Notes: generated by a model not told the origin, from the letters alone. Numbered from the stretch's first letter, positions 52,373 through 61,556 are shown. The stretch: DNA of 64,000 nucleotides from JAMHWF01 sp048500255 (GCA_048500255.1 JASNYH010000003.1:429732-493731), one strand, 5' to 3'. Program-made: numbers and translations.

Positions 52373-53530
52373 ATGAAGAACCGCTCCCTGCGCCTGCTGT
52401 GTGCCGTCGTTCCGCTGGCCGTCGCGCTGCCGGCTGCGGCGCAAGTGTCCAAGCTCGGCAAGTCGGAGGGCAGCGTCGACATCGTCGCGTGGCCCGGCTA
52501 CATCGAGCGCGGCGCGACCGACAAGAACTTCGACTGGGTGACCGACTTCGAGAAGAAGTCGGGCTGCAAGGTCAACGTCAAGACGGCCGGCACGTCCGAC
52601 GAGATGGTCGCGCTGATGAACGAGGGCGGCTTCGACCTCGTCACGGCGTCGGGCGACGCCAGCCTGCGCCTGATCGCCGGCAAGCGCGTGCAGCCGATCA
52701 ACACGGCGCTGGTGCCGAGCTTCAAGACGATCGACGCGCGGCTGCAGAAGGCGCCGTGGCACTACGTGGGCAACAAGCACTACGGCGTGCCGTACCAGTG
52801 GGGCTGGAACGTGTTGATGTACAACACCAACGTCTTCAAGGGCCAGCCGCCCAACTCGTGGAAGGTCGTCTTCGAGGAGCAGACGCTGCCCGACGGCAAG
52901 AGCAACAAGGGCCGCGTGCAGGCCTTCGACGGCCCGATCTACATCGCCGACGCGGCGCTGTACCTGATGAAGACCAAGCCCGAGCTCGGCATCAAGGATC
53001 CGTACGAGCTCAACGAGGCGCAGTACAAGGCCGCGCTCGAGCTGCTGCGCGGCCAGCGCAAGATCGTCGGCAAGTACTGGCACGACGCCTTCGTGCAGAT
53101 CGACGACTTCACCAACGAGGGCGTCGTCGCGTCGTCGGCCTGGCAGTTCCAGGCCAACATCCTGAAGTCCAAGAAGCGCCCGATCGCCACTGTCGTGCCG
53201 GTCGAGGGTGCCACCGGCTGGGCCGACACGACGATGATGCACACCGAGGCCAAGCACCCGAACTGCGCCTATCAGTGGCTCGAGCACTCGCTCAACAAGA
53301 AGCTGCAGGGCGACCTCGCTGCATGGTTCGGCTCGGTGCCCGTCGTGCTCGACGCCTGCAAGGGCAACAAGCTGCTCGGCGACCAGGGCTGCGAGAACCA
53401 GGGCCTGGGCTCGTTCGACAAGATCGCGTTCTGGAAGACGCCGACGGCCAAGTGCGCGTCGCAGAAGGACCAGTGCGTGCCCTATCACAAGTGGGTGTCG
53501 GACTACATCGCCGTGCTCGGCGGGCGTTGA
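52373..53530 (+). CDS. ydcS: polyamine ABC transporter substrate-binding protein (YdcS-like)
   Basis: A 385-residue periplasmic spermidine/putrescine-type binding protein, with signal peptide cleavage at PAAAQ-VS. Landmarks are GSVDIVAWPGYIERGATDKNFDWVTDFEKKSGCKVNVK, NEGGFDLVTASGDASLRLIAGKRVQPIN and HYGVPYQWGWNVLMYNTNVF. Size and sequence style match E. coli YdcS (381 residues). Extra Cys pairs near the C-terminus (DACKGNK, GCENQG, AKCASQKDQC) suggest disulfides. It is the first gene of a five-gene operon with the same order as E. coli ydcSTUV-patD. A gaggagactag ribosome site precedes the ATG. Confidence 0.93.
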   Translation: MKNRSLRLLCAVVPLAVALPAAAQVSKLGKSEGSVDIVAWPGYIERGATDKNFDWVTDFEKKSGCKVNVKTAGTSDEMVALMNEGGFDLVTASGDASLRLIAGKRVQPINTALVPSFKTIDARLQKAPWHYVGNKHYGVPYQWGWNVLMYNTNVFKGQPPNSWKVVFEEQTLPDGKSNKGRVQAFDGPIYIADAALYLMKTKPELGIKDPYELNEAQYKAALELLRGQRKIVGKYWHDAFVQIDDFTNEGVVASSAWQFQANILKSKKRPIATVVPVEGATGWADTTMMHTEAKHPNCAYQWLEHSLNKKLQGDLAAWFGSVPVVLDACKGNKLLGDQGCENQGLGSFDKIAFWKTPTAKCASQKDQCVPYHKWVSDYIAVLGGR

Positions 53531-53573
53531 GGCGCGCCGCAGGGCGCGAGCGGGCACCAGTGCCGCCGCGGCG

Positions 53574-54641
53574 ATGACGGCCGCCGTCACGCTCGAGCGC
53601 GTCGGCTGCGTCTACGGCAGCGGCGCGGCGGCGGTGCGCGCCGTCGACGACGTGAGCCTCGAGATCGGCGCGGGCGAGTTCTTCACGCTGCTCGGGCCCT
53701 CGGGCTCGGGCAAGACGACGTGCCTGCGCATGATCGGCGGCTTCGTGCTGCCGACCGCCGGGCGCATCCTGATCGGCGGCGAAGACGTGACGCGTCGCCC
53801 GCCCTATGCGCGGCCGGTCAACACCGTGTTCCAGGACTACGCGCTGTTCCCCCACATGAACGTGCGCGACAACGTCGCCTATGCGCTGCGCGTGCGCGGC
53901 GTGGCGCGCGCCGAGCGCGAGCGCCGCGCCGACGAGCTGCTCGCGCTGGTGCAGCTGGCCGGGGCCGGCGCGCGCCGCCCGGCGCAGCTCTCGGGCGGCC
54001 AGCGCCAGCGCGTGGCGCTGGCGCGCGCGCTGATCGGCCAGCCGCAGCTGCTGCTGCTCGACGAGCCGCTCGGCGCGCTCGACCTGAAGCTGCGCGAGCA
54101 GATGCAAAGCGAGCTGAAGGCGCTGCAGCGGCGGCTGGGCATCACGTTCCTCTTCATCACGCACGACCAGCACGAGGCGCTGTCGATGAGCGACCGCATC
54201 GGCGTGTTCGCCGACGGCCGGCTCGAGCAGGTGGGCACGCCGGCGGCCGTCTACGAGTCGCCGGCGACGCGCTTCGTCGCGCACTTCGTCGGCGCGGCCA
54301 ACGTGCTCGAAGGCGACGCGGCGCGCGCGCTGACGGGCCACGAATGCGCGATGCTGCGCCCCGAACGCATCGCGCTCGGCCCGCCGGCCGGCGCGCGCGC
54401 CGGCGGCACCGTCGCCGACGTGCAGTACTTCGGCGCCTACACGCGGGTGCGCGTCGACGCCGCGGCCGGCAGCGCGCTGCAGGTCGACGTGCCGGCCACC
54501 GCCGGCGGGCCGCTGCCGCAACGCGGCGACACGGTGCACCTGCACTGGGACGCGCGCGCAGTGCATGCGCTGGCGACGGGCGGTGTCCGGTCTGCCGGCC
54601 GCGAAGCAGCGGCTGCGCACGGCGTGGAGGCGGCGGCATGA
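53574..54641 (+). CDS. ydcT: polyamine ABC transporter ATPase (YdcT/PotA-like)
   Basis: A 355-residue ATPase. Walker A is GPSGSGKT (about residue 42), the Q-loop is VFQDYALFPHMNVRDNVAYALRVRG, the signature is LSGGQRQRVALARAL (about 139) and Walker B is LLLLDEPLGALDLKLREQMQ. A C-terminal TOBE domain covers about residues 255-335 (MLRPERIALGPPAGARAGGTVADVQYFGAYTRVRVD). This places it in the PotA/YdcT group energising polyamine uptake. Its last codons overlap the next ATG. Confidence 0.94.
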   Translation: MTAAVTLERVGCVYGSGAAAVRAVDDVSLEIGAGEFFTLLGPSGSGKTTCLRMIGGFVLPTAGRILIGGEDVTRRPPYARPVNTVFQDYALFPHMNVRDNVAYALRVRGVARAERERRADELLALVQLAGAGARRPAQLSGGQRQRVALARALIGQPQLLLLDEPLGALDLKLREQMQSELKALQRRLGITFLFITHDQHEALSMSDRIGVFADGRLEQVGTPAAVYESPATRFVAHFVGAANVLEGDAARALTGHECAMLRPERIALGPPAGARAGGTVADVQYFGAYTRVRVDAAAGSALQVDVPATAGGPLPQRGDTVHLHWDARAVHALATGGVRSAGREAAAAHGVEAAA

Positions 54642-55582
54642 ACACGGCGCTCGCGCTGCCGTCCCCGCCGCCGAACACGCGGCACCGCATCTCCGACCTG
54701 CTCTACACGCGCCGCGGCGTGCTGATCGTCGCGCTGCTCGCGCCGCCGCTGCTGTGGTTCGGCGTGATCTATCTCGGCTCACTCTTCGCGCTGCTCGCCA
54801 ACGCCTTCTTCGGCCTCGACGACTTCAGCGGCCTCGTGGTGCGCGAGTTCACGCTGAAGAACTTCGTCGAGCTCGCCGAGCCGGCCAACGTCGACATCGT
54901 GGTGCGCAGCGTCGCGATGGCCGGCGCCGTCACGCTCGCCTGCATCGTGCTCGGCTGGCCGCTCGCGTACACGATGGCGCGCCACGCGCGCGGCGCGCAG
55001 AAGGCGCTGCTCTACGTCGCCGTGATGCTGCCGCTGTGGTCGAGCTACCTGGTGCGCCTCTATGCGTGGAAGCTGCTGCTCGCCCGGGAGGGCGCCGTCT
55101 CGTGGGCGGCGCAGCAGCTGCACCTGGGCTGGGTGCTCGACGCGCTGCTGGCGATCCCGCGCCTGGGCGGGCCGTCGCTCAGCTTCTCGACGCTGGGCAC
55201 CTTCGTCGTCTTCGTCTACCTGTGGCTGCCGTTCATGGTGCTGCCGATGCAGGCGGCGATCGAGCGCATCCCGGCCTCGACGATCGAGGCGTCGGCCGAC
55301 CTGGGCGCGGCGCCAGGCCAGACGCTGTGGCGCGTCATCCTGCCGCTGGCGCTGCCCGGCATCGCGGCCGGATCGATCTTCACCTTCTCGCTGACGCTGG
55401 GCGACTACATCGTGCCGCAGGTGATCGGCGACAGCACGCTCTACATCGGCCAGGTCGTCTACAAGCAGCAGGGCGTGGCCGGCAACATCCCGTTCGCCGC
55501 GGCGTTCTCGCTGGTGCCGATCGTCGTCGTCGGGCTGTACCTCGGGTTGGCACGCAAGCTCGGAGCCTTCGATGCGCTCTGA
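54638..55582 (+). CDS. ydcU: polyamine ABC transporter permease (YdcU-like)
   Basis: A 314-residue permease with six helices. An N-terminal cytoplasmic segment (NTRHRISDLLYTRRGVLIVALLAPPLLWFGVIYLGSLFALLANAFFGLDDFSG) opens the protein, and the EAA loop is EASADLGAAPGQTLWRVILPLALPGI. It matches the first permease of the ydcSTUV system in position and length (E. coli 313). The start ATG overlaps the ATPase stop, and its end overlaps the next permease by 11 bases, indicating translational coupling. Confidence 0.94.
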   Translation: MNTALALPSPPPNTRHRISDLLYTRRGVLIVALLAPPLLWFGVIYLGSLFALLANAFFGLDDFSGLVVREFTLKNFVELAEPANVDIVVRSVAMAGAVTLACIVLGWPLAYTMARHARGAQKALLYVAVMLPLWSSYLVRLYAWKLLLAREGAVSWAAQQLHLGWVLDALLAIPRLGGPSLSFSTLGTFVVFVYLWLPFMVLPMQAAIERIPASTIEASADLGAAPGQTLWRVILPLALPGIAAGSIFTFSLTLGDYIVPQVIGDSTLYIGQVVYKQQGVAGNIPFAAAFSLVPIVVVGLYLGLARKLGAFDAL

Positions 55583-56378
55583 CGCGACCGTCGGCGTCTC
55601 GGCGTGGGCGCGCGCGGCGGCGTGGGGCGTCATCGCCTTCCTGCACGTCCCGCTGGCGCTGATCGTGCTCTATGCCTTCAGCGCCGAGGACAAGAGCTAC
55701 CAGTTCCCGCCGCCCGCGCTCACCACGGAGTGGTTCGCCGTCGCCTGGCAGCGCGACGACGTGTGGGCGGCGATCCGGCTCAGCCTCGAGGTGGCGGCGT
55801 GGTCGACGGCGATCGCGCTCGTGCTCGGCACGCTGGCCGCGGCGGCGCTGGCGCGCACGTCGTTCTTCGGCCGCGACGCCATCTCGCTGCTGCTGATCCT
55901 GCCGATCGCGCTGCCGGGCGTCGTCAGCGGCATCGCGCTGCGCTCGGCGTATCACACGCTCTCGATCCCGTTCTCGTTCTGGACGATCGTGATCGGCCAC
56001 GCGACGTTCTGCGTCGTCGTCGTGTTCAACAACGCGGTGGCGCGGCTGCGACGGCTCAACCCCAACCTGATCGAGGCGTCGACGGACCTCGGCGCCGACG
56101 CGTTCCAGACGCTGCGCTGGGTCGTGCTGCCGCAGCTCGGCTCGGCGCTGCTCGCCGGCGCGCTGCTCGCCTTCGCGCTGAGCTTCGACGAAGTGATCGT
56201 CACCACGTTCACCGCTGGCCAGCAGACGACGCTGCCGATCTGGATGCTGCAGGAGCTGATCCGCCCGCGCCAGCGGCCGGTGACCAACGTCGTCGCCGTC
56301 GTGATCATCGCGCTGACCTTCCTGCCGATCGTGTTCGCCTACACCCTGACCCGGGCCGACGAGCCCGGCGCCCGTTGA
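55572..56378 (+). CDS. ydcV: polyamine ABC transporter permease (YdcV-like)
   Basis: A 268-residue permease with six helices and the EAA loop EASTDLGADAFQTLRWVVLPQLGSALLAGALLAFALSFDEVIVTTF. The SFDEVIVT segment is typical of PotC/YdcV permeases. Length is nearly identical to E. coli YdcV (264). It completes the importer. The aldehyde dehydrogenase gene begins 20 bases after the stop. Confidence 0.94.
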   Translation: MRSDATVGVSAWARAAAWGVIAFLHVPLALIVLYAFSAEDKSYQFPPPALTTEWFAVAWQRDDVWAAIRLSLEVAAWSTAIALVLGTLAAAALARTSFFGRDAISLLLILPIALPGVVSGIALRSAYHTLSIPFSFWTIVIGHATFCVVVVFNNAVARLRRLNPNLIEASTDLGADAFQTLRWVVLPQLGSALLAGALLAFALSFDEVIVTTFTAGQQTTLPIWMLQELIRPRQRPVTNVVAVVIIALTFLPIVFAYTLTRADEPGAR

Positions 56379-56398
56379 ATCTCGAACCGGGAGCTGCC

Positions 56399-57832
56399 AT
56401 GACGACCCTGCACACCGACCTGCTGATCGACGGCCAGTTCGCGGCCGGCGAGGGCGACGCCGAGACGATCCTCGATCCGGCCAGCGGCGCGACGCTGGCG
56501 ACGGTGCGCGAAGCCTCCGTCGAGCAGGTGCACAAGGCGGTGTCGGCCGCGCACCGCGCCTACGACGGCTGGCGCGAGACGACGCCGATGGAGCGCTCGC
56601 GCCTGCTGCTGCGCATCGCCGACGCGATCGAGGCGCGCGCCGAAGAGTTCGCGCGCGTCGAGAGCCTGAACTGCGGCAAGCCCTATGCGCGCGCGCTCGC
56701 CGACGAGATCCCGGCCATCGCCGACTGCTACCGCTACTTTGCCGGCGCGGCGCGCTGCATGGGCGGCTCGGCGAGCAGCGAGTACCTGGCCGGCCACACC
56801 AGCATGATCCGCCGCGACCCGGTGGGCGTCGTCGGCTCGATCGCGCCGTGGAACTACCCGCTGATGATGGCGGCGTGGAAGACGGCGCCGGCGCTCGCCG
56901 CCGGCAACACCGTCGTGCTCAAGCCGAGCGAGCAGACGCCGCTGACCTCGCTGCTGCTGGCGCGCGTGGCCGCCGAGATCCTGCCCAAGGGCGTGCTCAA
57001 CGTCGTGTGCGGGCGCGGGGCCAGCGTCGGCCAGCCGCTGGTCGAGCACCCCAAGGTGGCGATGGTCAGCCTGACGGGCGACGTCGCCACCGGCCGCAAG
57101 ATCCTGCAGGCCGCGACCGGCACGCTCAAGCGCACGCACCTCGAGCTCGGCGGCAAGGCGCCCGTCATCGTGTTCGACGATGCCGACCTCGGCGCCGTCG
57201 TCGACGGCATCCGCACCTTCGGCTACTACAACGCGGGCCAGGACTGCACGGCGGCGTGCCGCCTCTATGCCGGCGCCAAGGTCTACGAGCGCCTCGTCGC
57301 CGACCTGTCGTCGGCCGTCAAGTCGCTCAGGATGGGCACGCAGGACGAGCCCGACGTCGAGCTCGGGCCGCTGATCTCGGAGCGCCAGCGCAACCGCGTC
57401 GCCGCCTTCGTCGAGCGCGCGCAGATGACGGGGCACATGGAGATCACCACCGGCGGCAAGCTGCGCGGCGGCGCCGGCTTCTTCTACGAGCCCACCGTGA
57501 TCGCCGGCGCGCGCCAGGAAGACGAGATCGTCAAGCGCGAAGTGTTCGGCCCCGTCGTCAGCGTCACGCGCTTCACCGACATCGAGCAGGCGCTGGCCTG
57601 GGCCAATGACAGCGAGTACGGGCTCGCGTCATCGGTGTGGACCCGCGACGTCGGTCGCGCGATGCGCATGGCCAGCCGTCTGCAGTACGGCTGCACCTGG
57701 ATCAACACGCACTTCATGCTCGTCAACGAGATGCCGCACGGCGGACTCAAGAGCAGCGGCTACGGCAAGGACATGAGCCTGTACGCGCTCGAGGACTACA
57801 CGGTGGCGCGGCACGTGATGGTGAGGCACTGA
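56399..57832 (+). CDS. patD: gamma-aminobutyraldehyde dehydrogenase
   Basis: A 477-residue NAD-dependent aldehyde dehydrogenase. The general base Glu is in LELGGKAPVIVFDDADL (about 248) and the nucleophile Cys in GQDCTAACR (about 283). The N-terminal TDLLIDGQFAAGEGDAETILDPASGATLATVREAS, the GSIAPWNYPLMMAAWKTAPALAAGNTVVLKPSEQTPL region and the C-terminal PHGGLKSSGYGKDMSLYALEDYTVARHVM match PatD/YdcW (474 residues in E. coli). It oxidises 4-aminobutanal, from putrescine transamination or oxidation, to GABA. Position after ydcSTUV supports the assignment. Confidence 0.93.
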   Translation: MTTLHTDLLIDGQFAAGEGDAETILDPASGATLATVREASVEQVHKAVSAAHRAYDGWRETTPMERSRLLLRIADAIEARAEEFARVESLNCGKPYARALADEIPAIADCYRYFAGAARCMGGSASSEYLAGHTSMIRRDPVGVVGSIAPWNYPLMMAAWKTAPALAAGNTVVLKPSEQTPLTSLLLARVAAEILPKGVLNVVCGRGASVGQPLVEHPKVAMVSLTGDVATGRKILQAATGTLKRTHLELGGKAPVIVFDDADLGAVVDGIRTFGYYNAGQDCTAACRLYAGAKVYERLVADLSSAVKSLRMGTQDEPDVELGPLISERQRNRVAAFVERAQMTGHMEITTGGKLRGGAGFFYEPTVIAGARQEDEIVKREVFGPVVSVTRFTDIEQALAWANDSEYGLASSVWTRDVGRAMRMASRLQYGCTWINTHFMLVNEMPHGGLKSSGYGKDMSLYALEDYTVARHVMVRH

Positions 57833-57848
57833 AAAGACTGGAAATGGA

Positions 57849-57871
57849 AAGGGGTCCACATGGGACCCCTT
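57849..57871 (+). terminator. terminator hairpin of the polyamine operon
   Basis: AAGGGGTCC (57849-57857) pairs with GGACCCCTT (57863-57871) around ACATG, 17 bases after the patD stop. The stem is perfect (9 bp) and ends in TT. It may also serve the convergent gene ending at 58045. Confidence 0.65.
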
Positions 57872-58044
57872 CCGGCCCGCTTGCGCGGGTCGCCTGCTTG
57901 ACCGTTGCCGGTCTTGTCGGCGATTTCAGTGTGCCCCGAGGCCAGTGCCGGCGATGTCGGCCGAACTCTCGTGTCGTCGTAGGGCTTGCCTGATTGGCGC
58001 GTCGGCCGAACCGCGGTGCTGTCGAATCGGCCCTCTCGTTGGTG

Positions 58045-59928
58045 TCAGCGGTCGACTTCCGATGGCGGCCCCGAGGCTGCTTCTTCCTCGGCGAGCAGCC
58101 GCATGACCTCTTCGTCGCTCAGGTTGTCGATCTCGTCGGCGATGCGGTGCTGCGCCGCCGCCACCAGCGCATCGACGGCGCTCGCCAGCTCGGCCACGGT
58201 GGGGTGGCGAAACAGCAGGGCCACTCCCGCTTCGATGTCGAACGCGCGGCCCACGCGGGCCATCACGCGGGCGCCGGCGAGCGAGTCGCCGCCGAGCGCG
58301 AAGAAGCTCGCATCGCGCGGGACGCTGTCGAGCCCGAGCAGCTCGCCGATGATCGCCGCGACGCGGCGCTCCGTATCGCCGACGGCTCCGTTGCAGGCGG
58401 CTGCCGCCTGCTCGGCGACCAGCGCGGCCAGGGCGTCGCGCCGCACCTTGCCGGACGCGTTGAGTGGCAGCGCGTCGACGAAGGTGAACGAGGAGGGCAC
58501 CTTGTACGGTGCGAGACGCGACAACAGGAACTCGCGCAGCTGGGCCGGTTGCGGCGCAGCGCCAGCGGCCGGCACGATGGCGGCGGCCACGTCTTCGCCC
58601 AGCGTGGGATGCGGCACGCGAAAGGCCGCCGCCTGCGCCACGCCCGGATGCTCGAGCAGGGTGTCCTCGATCTCGCGCGGCAGCAGCTTCTGGCCGCCGC
58701 GGTTGATCAGGTCCTTGACGCGGCCGGTCAGGCACAGATAGCCGTCTTCATCGAACCGGCCGAGATCGCCGGTGCGGAACCACCGGCCCGGCTCCACGCC
58801 GGCCACGGGGCCGCGGATCGTGACCTCGCCTTCCTCGCCGCGGGGCACGCTGCGCCCGTCGGCGTCGAGCAGATCGAGCTCGACGCCGAGCGCGAAGCCC
58901 ACCGTGCCGGGCTTGCGGGCGCCCGGCGGCATCGGATTGCCTGCGATCGGCGTGCGCTCGCTCATGCCGTAGGTCTCGACCACCGGCGCGCCGGTCAGCG
59001 CCTCGAGCTTGTGCAGCGTGGCCGGCGGCAACGACGCCGAGGCCGAACGCACGAAGCGGAAGCGGTGATGCGGGGCCTTGCGTCGATACAGCTCGGCATG
59101 CGCCAGCAGCCACTGGTGCATCGTGGGCACGCCGCTGAACCACGTGGGCTCGTAGCGCGCGATCGCGTCGAAGAAGGCGTCGGGATCCTGCATCGGCACG
59201 CTGAGCATGCGCCCGCCGCTCACCACGGTGGACAGCGTGTTCACGATCAACCCGGCCACATGGAACATCGGGCGCGTGTTCACGCTGCAATCGGCCGGCG
59301 ACAGCCCGAAGTGCCCCGCGAGGGCGCGCGCGCCGGACAGCACCATCTCCTGCGAGAGCTCCACCAACTTCGGCTCGCCGGTGGTGCCCGAGGTCCGCAC
59401 GATGAGCGCGATGTCGTCGGGCCGGCGCTGCGGCAGCTCCCGGCGCGCTGTCGGCGGCGCCGAAGCCAGCGCCAGCGTGCCGGCGGGCCGAGCCGGATCG
59501 AGCACCACCTCGATCAGCGGCAGGCCGAGTTCGAGGGCGACATCGCGGGCCGGCGTGGACGCCCGGGCCTCCAGCAGCACCGCGTGCGCGCCGGTCGAGA
59601 CGAGCAGCTTGCGCAGCTCGGCCGGCTGCGCTGCGGGATCGAGCGGCACGCAGGTGGCGCTGCTGGCCACGGCCAGCCAGGCAGCGGCCATCTCCGATCG
59701 GCCTTCGAGCGCGGCGGCGATGCGCGGCGGCCCGCCCGTGGCGAGCATGGGCCACGCCTCGGCCAGCGCCTGCGCCTGCGCCCACAGGTCGCGGTAGGGC
59801 AAGCCGGCGCGTCCGGGCGCGATGAGTGCGATCTGGTCCGGGCGCTGCTCGGCCTGCATGCGCAGCAGCGCGGCCATCGTGGCGGGCGAGGCGTTCGGGC
59901 TGGCAGGGGCCGTGACGGTCGGCAGCAT
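58045..59928 (-). CDS. stand-alone adenylation + carrier (A-T) protein, NRPS-like
   Basis: A 627-residue two-domain protein. An adenylate-forming domain (about 20-515) has RTSGTTGEPKLVELSQ, ETYGMSE, WFRTGDLGRFDEDGYLCLTGR and the catalytic Lys in LNASGKVRRDAL. A peptidyl/acyl carrier domain (about 525-600) has the phosphopantetheine Ser in FFALGGDSLAGA (about 547). The A domain is closest in style to oxalate-CoA ligases (GNPMPPGARKPGTVGFALGVELDLLDADG; SGVPTMHQWLLAH) rather than standard amino-acid-activating NRPS domains. No condensation, thioesterase, reductase or phosphopantetheinyl-transferase gene is beside it. It would load an unidentified acid on its own carrier arm. The acidic C-terminal tail (LSDEEVMRLLAEEEAASG) may dock a partner. 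Confidence 0.88.
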   Translation of the reverse strand: MLPTVTAPASPNASPATMAALLRMQAEQRPDQIALIAPGRAGLPYRDLWAQAQALAEAWPMLATGGPPRIAAALEGRSEMAAAWLAVASSATCVPLDPAAQPAELRKLLVSTGAHAVLLEARASTPARDVALELGLPLIEVVLDPARPAGTLALASAPPTARRELPQRRPDDIALIVRTSGTTGEPKLVELSQEMVLSGARALAGHFGLSPADCSVNTRPMFHVAGLIVNTLSTVVSGGRMLSVPMQDPDAFFDAIARYEPTWFSGVPTMHQWLLAHAELYRRKAPHHRFRFVRSASASLPPATLHKLEALTGAPVVETYGMSERTPIAGNPMPPGARKPGTVGFALGVELDLLDADGRSVPRGEEGEVTIRGPVAGVEPGRWFRTGDLGRFDEDGYLCLTGRVKDLINRGGQKLLPREIEDTLLEHPGVAQAAAFRVPHPTLGEDVAAAIVPAAGAAPQPAQLREFLLSRLAPYKVPSSFTFVDALPLNASGKVRRDALAALVAEQAAAACNGAVGDTERRVAAIIGELLGLDSVPRDASFFALGGDSLAGARVMARVGRAFDIEAGVALLFRHPTVAELASAVDALVAAAQHRIADEIDNLSDEEVMRLLAEEEAASGPPSEVDR

Positions 59929-60114
59929 GGGCGCGAAGTTATCACTCGCGCGGCAGCGGTGTCGCCCCCCGTTCCAGGCGCGGCGCAACTCCCGGCTGAT
60001 CGGGTGTCGGTCAGCGGCGGTCGAAATCGTGCCGCCTCGTTCGACGTGGAGGTACGAACGGCACCCCCGCGATGGGGGGCGGCCGCCGCTGCACATCCTC
60101 ACCAGGAGAGCGAG

Positions 60115-60594
60115 ATGATTCCCAGGAACGCGATCTGTCTCTGGTACGACGGCGCCGCCGAAGAGGCCGCGCGCTTCTACGCCGCGACGTTTCCCGACAG
60201 CGTCGTGCGCGCCGTCCATCGCGCGCCCGGCGACTACCCCTCGGGCAAGGAGGGTGACGTGCTGACGGTCGAGTTCACCGTGATGGGCATCCCGTGCCTT
60301 GGGCTCAACGGCGGGCCGGCGTTCAAGCACAGCGAGGCGTTCTCGTTCCAGGTCGCCACCGACGACCAGGCCGAGACCGACCGCCTGTGGAACGCCATCG
60401 TCGACAACGGCGGCCAGGCCAGCGAGTGCGGCTGGTGCAAGGACAAATGGGGCGTGTCGTGGCAGATCACGCCGCGCGTGCTCATCGAGGCCTACACCAG
60501 CCCCGACCGCGCGGCGGCCAGGCGCGCCTTCGACGCGATGATGACGATGTCGAAGATCGACGTCGCGGCGATCGAGAAGGCGGTCCGCGGCTGA
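60115..60594 (+). CDS. VOC-family protein (PhnB / 3-demethylubiquinone-type fold)
   Basis: A 159-residue protein of the PhnB-like branch of the vicinal-oxygen-chelate superfamily: AICLWYDGAAEEAARFYAATFPDSVV, EGDVLTVEFTVMGIPCLGLNGGPAFKHSEAFSFQVATDDQAETDRLWNAIVDNGGQASECGWCKDKWGVSWQITPRVL. The family is often mis-named 3-demethylubiquinone-9 methyltransferase but lacks a methyltransferase fold; function is unknown. The start ATG follows an accaggagag ribosome site. It stands alone between divergent and convergent genes. Confidence 0.92.
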   Translation: MIPRNAICLWYDGAAEEAARFYAATFPDSVVRAVHRAPGDYPSGKEGDVLTVEFTVMGIPCLGLNGGPAFKHSEAFSFQVATDDQAETDRLWNAIVDNGGQASECGWCKDKWGVSWQITPRVLIEAYTSPDRAAARRAFDAMMTMSKIDVAAIEKAVRG

Positions 60595-60632
60595 GCGGGC
60601 GCGTCGGTTCGCCGTCGGCCTGCGCACCGGCG

Positions 60633-61493
60633 CTACCGCAGCCCCACCTGCCGGTCCGCCATGTTGACCAGCTGCACCATCGTCGGCCCGATCGTCTTCA
60701 GCAGGTCGGCGGGCCGCGCGCGGTAGCCCGGCACGGCGCAGTTGAACAGCAACTTGCGCGGCCCGTAGCGGATGTTCGACGCCACGCCGACGGCCAGCAC
60801 GCCGAGGCCCGCATCGCCCATGTTGATGGCGAAGCCGCGCTTGCTGTAGTTCGCCAGGCTGTCCTTCAGGCCCTCGGTGCTGCGCGTGTACTCGTCGGCG
60901 CGCGCCTTGCGGGCGCGCGCCAGGAAGCGATTGCGTTCGGCGGGCGCGAGCTGCGCGAGCCACGCGCGGCCCATCGCCGTCTCGACGATGCCGCGCACCG
61001 CGCCGACGCCGGGGCGCTTGAGCGTGCCGTGCTCGTGCGCGCAGGTCTCGACGTAGACGACGTCGAGGTCCATCGTCACGCCCACCGACACGGCGCCCTC
61101 GAAGCGGTCGGCCGTCGACTGCATCGCGGGGCGCAGCTGCGCGAGCAGCGGCGTGTTGATCACGTAGGGGTAGCCGAGCGCGACGGCCGCCGGGCCGATG
61201 AAGTAGCGGTCGAGCCGATCGTCGTGGTCGAGGAAGCCGAGCGCCTGCAGGCTGCGGCACAGCCGGCTCACCGTCGGCCGCGGCAGGCCCAGGCGCTCGG
61301 CGAACTCGCTGTTGGCGTGCGCGCGCGGATCGGTGACGAAGGTCTGCAGGATCATCAGCCCCTTGGCCAGCGTGCCCGAGAAGTCGGGGTCGTCGTCGCG
61401 CACGCGGCGCAGGTCGCGCTGGTCCTTGATCTGGTGCATCGCGCGGGCTTGTCGCATGTGGGGATTCTCGGCGGTGTCGCAGGGAGTGCGCAT
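60633..61493 (-). CDS. IclR-family transcriptional regulator
   Basis: A 286-residue IclR regulator. The winged HTH covers about residues 40-95 (SGTLAKGLMILQTFVTDPRAHANSEFAERLGLPRPTVSRLCRSLQALGFL). The GAF-like effector domain follows, with RFEGAVSVGVTMDLDVVYVE, GRAWLAQLAPAERNRFLARA and GDAGLGVLAVGVASN. It is divergent from two acyl-CoA dehydrogenases and probably regulates them. Starts at 61493, 61457 and 61439 are possible. The first is only one base from a candidate operator whose GGAAC arm doubles as a ribosome site, so a shorter form starting at 61457 is equally plausible. Confidence 0.92.
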   Translation of the reverse strand: MRTPCDTAENPHMRQARAMHQIKDQRDLRRVRDDDPDFSGTLAKGLMILQTFVTDPRAHANSEFAERLGLPRPTVSRLCRSLQALGFLDHDDRLDRYFIGPAAVALGYPYVINTPLLAQLRPAMQSTADRFEGAVSVGVTMDLDVVYVETCAHEHGTLKRPGVGAVRGIVETAMGRAWLAQLAPAERNRFLARARKARADEYTRSTEGLKDSLANYSKRGFAINMGDAGLGVLAVGVASNIRYGPRKLLFNCAVPGYRARPADLLKTIGPTMVQLVNMADRQVGLR

Positions 61494-61494
61494 C

Positions 61495-61517
61495 GTCGTT
61501 CCAATATGCGGAACGAC
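61495..61517. promoter_or_regulatory. IclR-type operator
   Basis: GTCGTTCC (61495-61502), a 7-base spacer AATATGC and GGAACGAC (61510-61517) form a perfect 8-bp inverted repeat with the TTCC-N7-GGAA core seen for IclR-family sites. It lies 39 bases upstream of the acyl-CoA dehydrogenase start and adjoins the regulator's first ATG. Divergent control with autorepression is likely. Confidence 0.65.
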
Positions 61518-61556
61518 AGTTCAGCGCAGTGTACGGGTGCTTCTACATTGCGCCGC

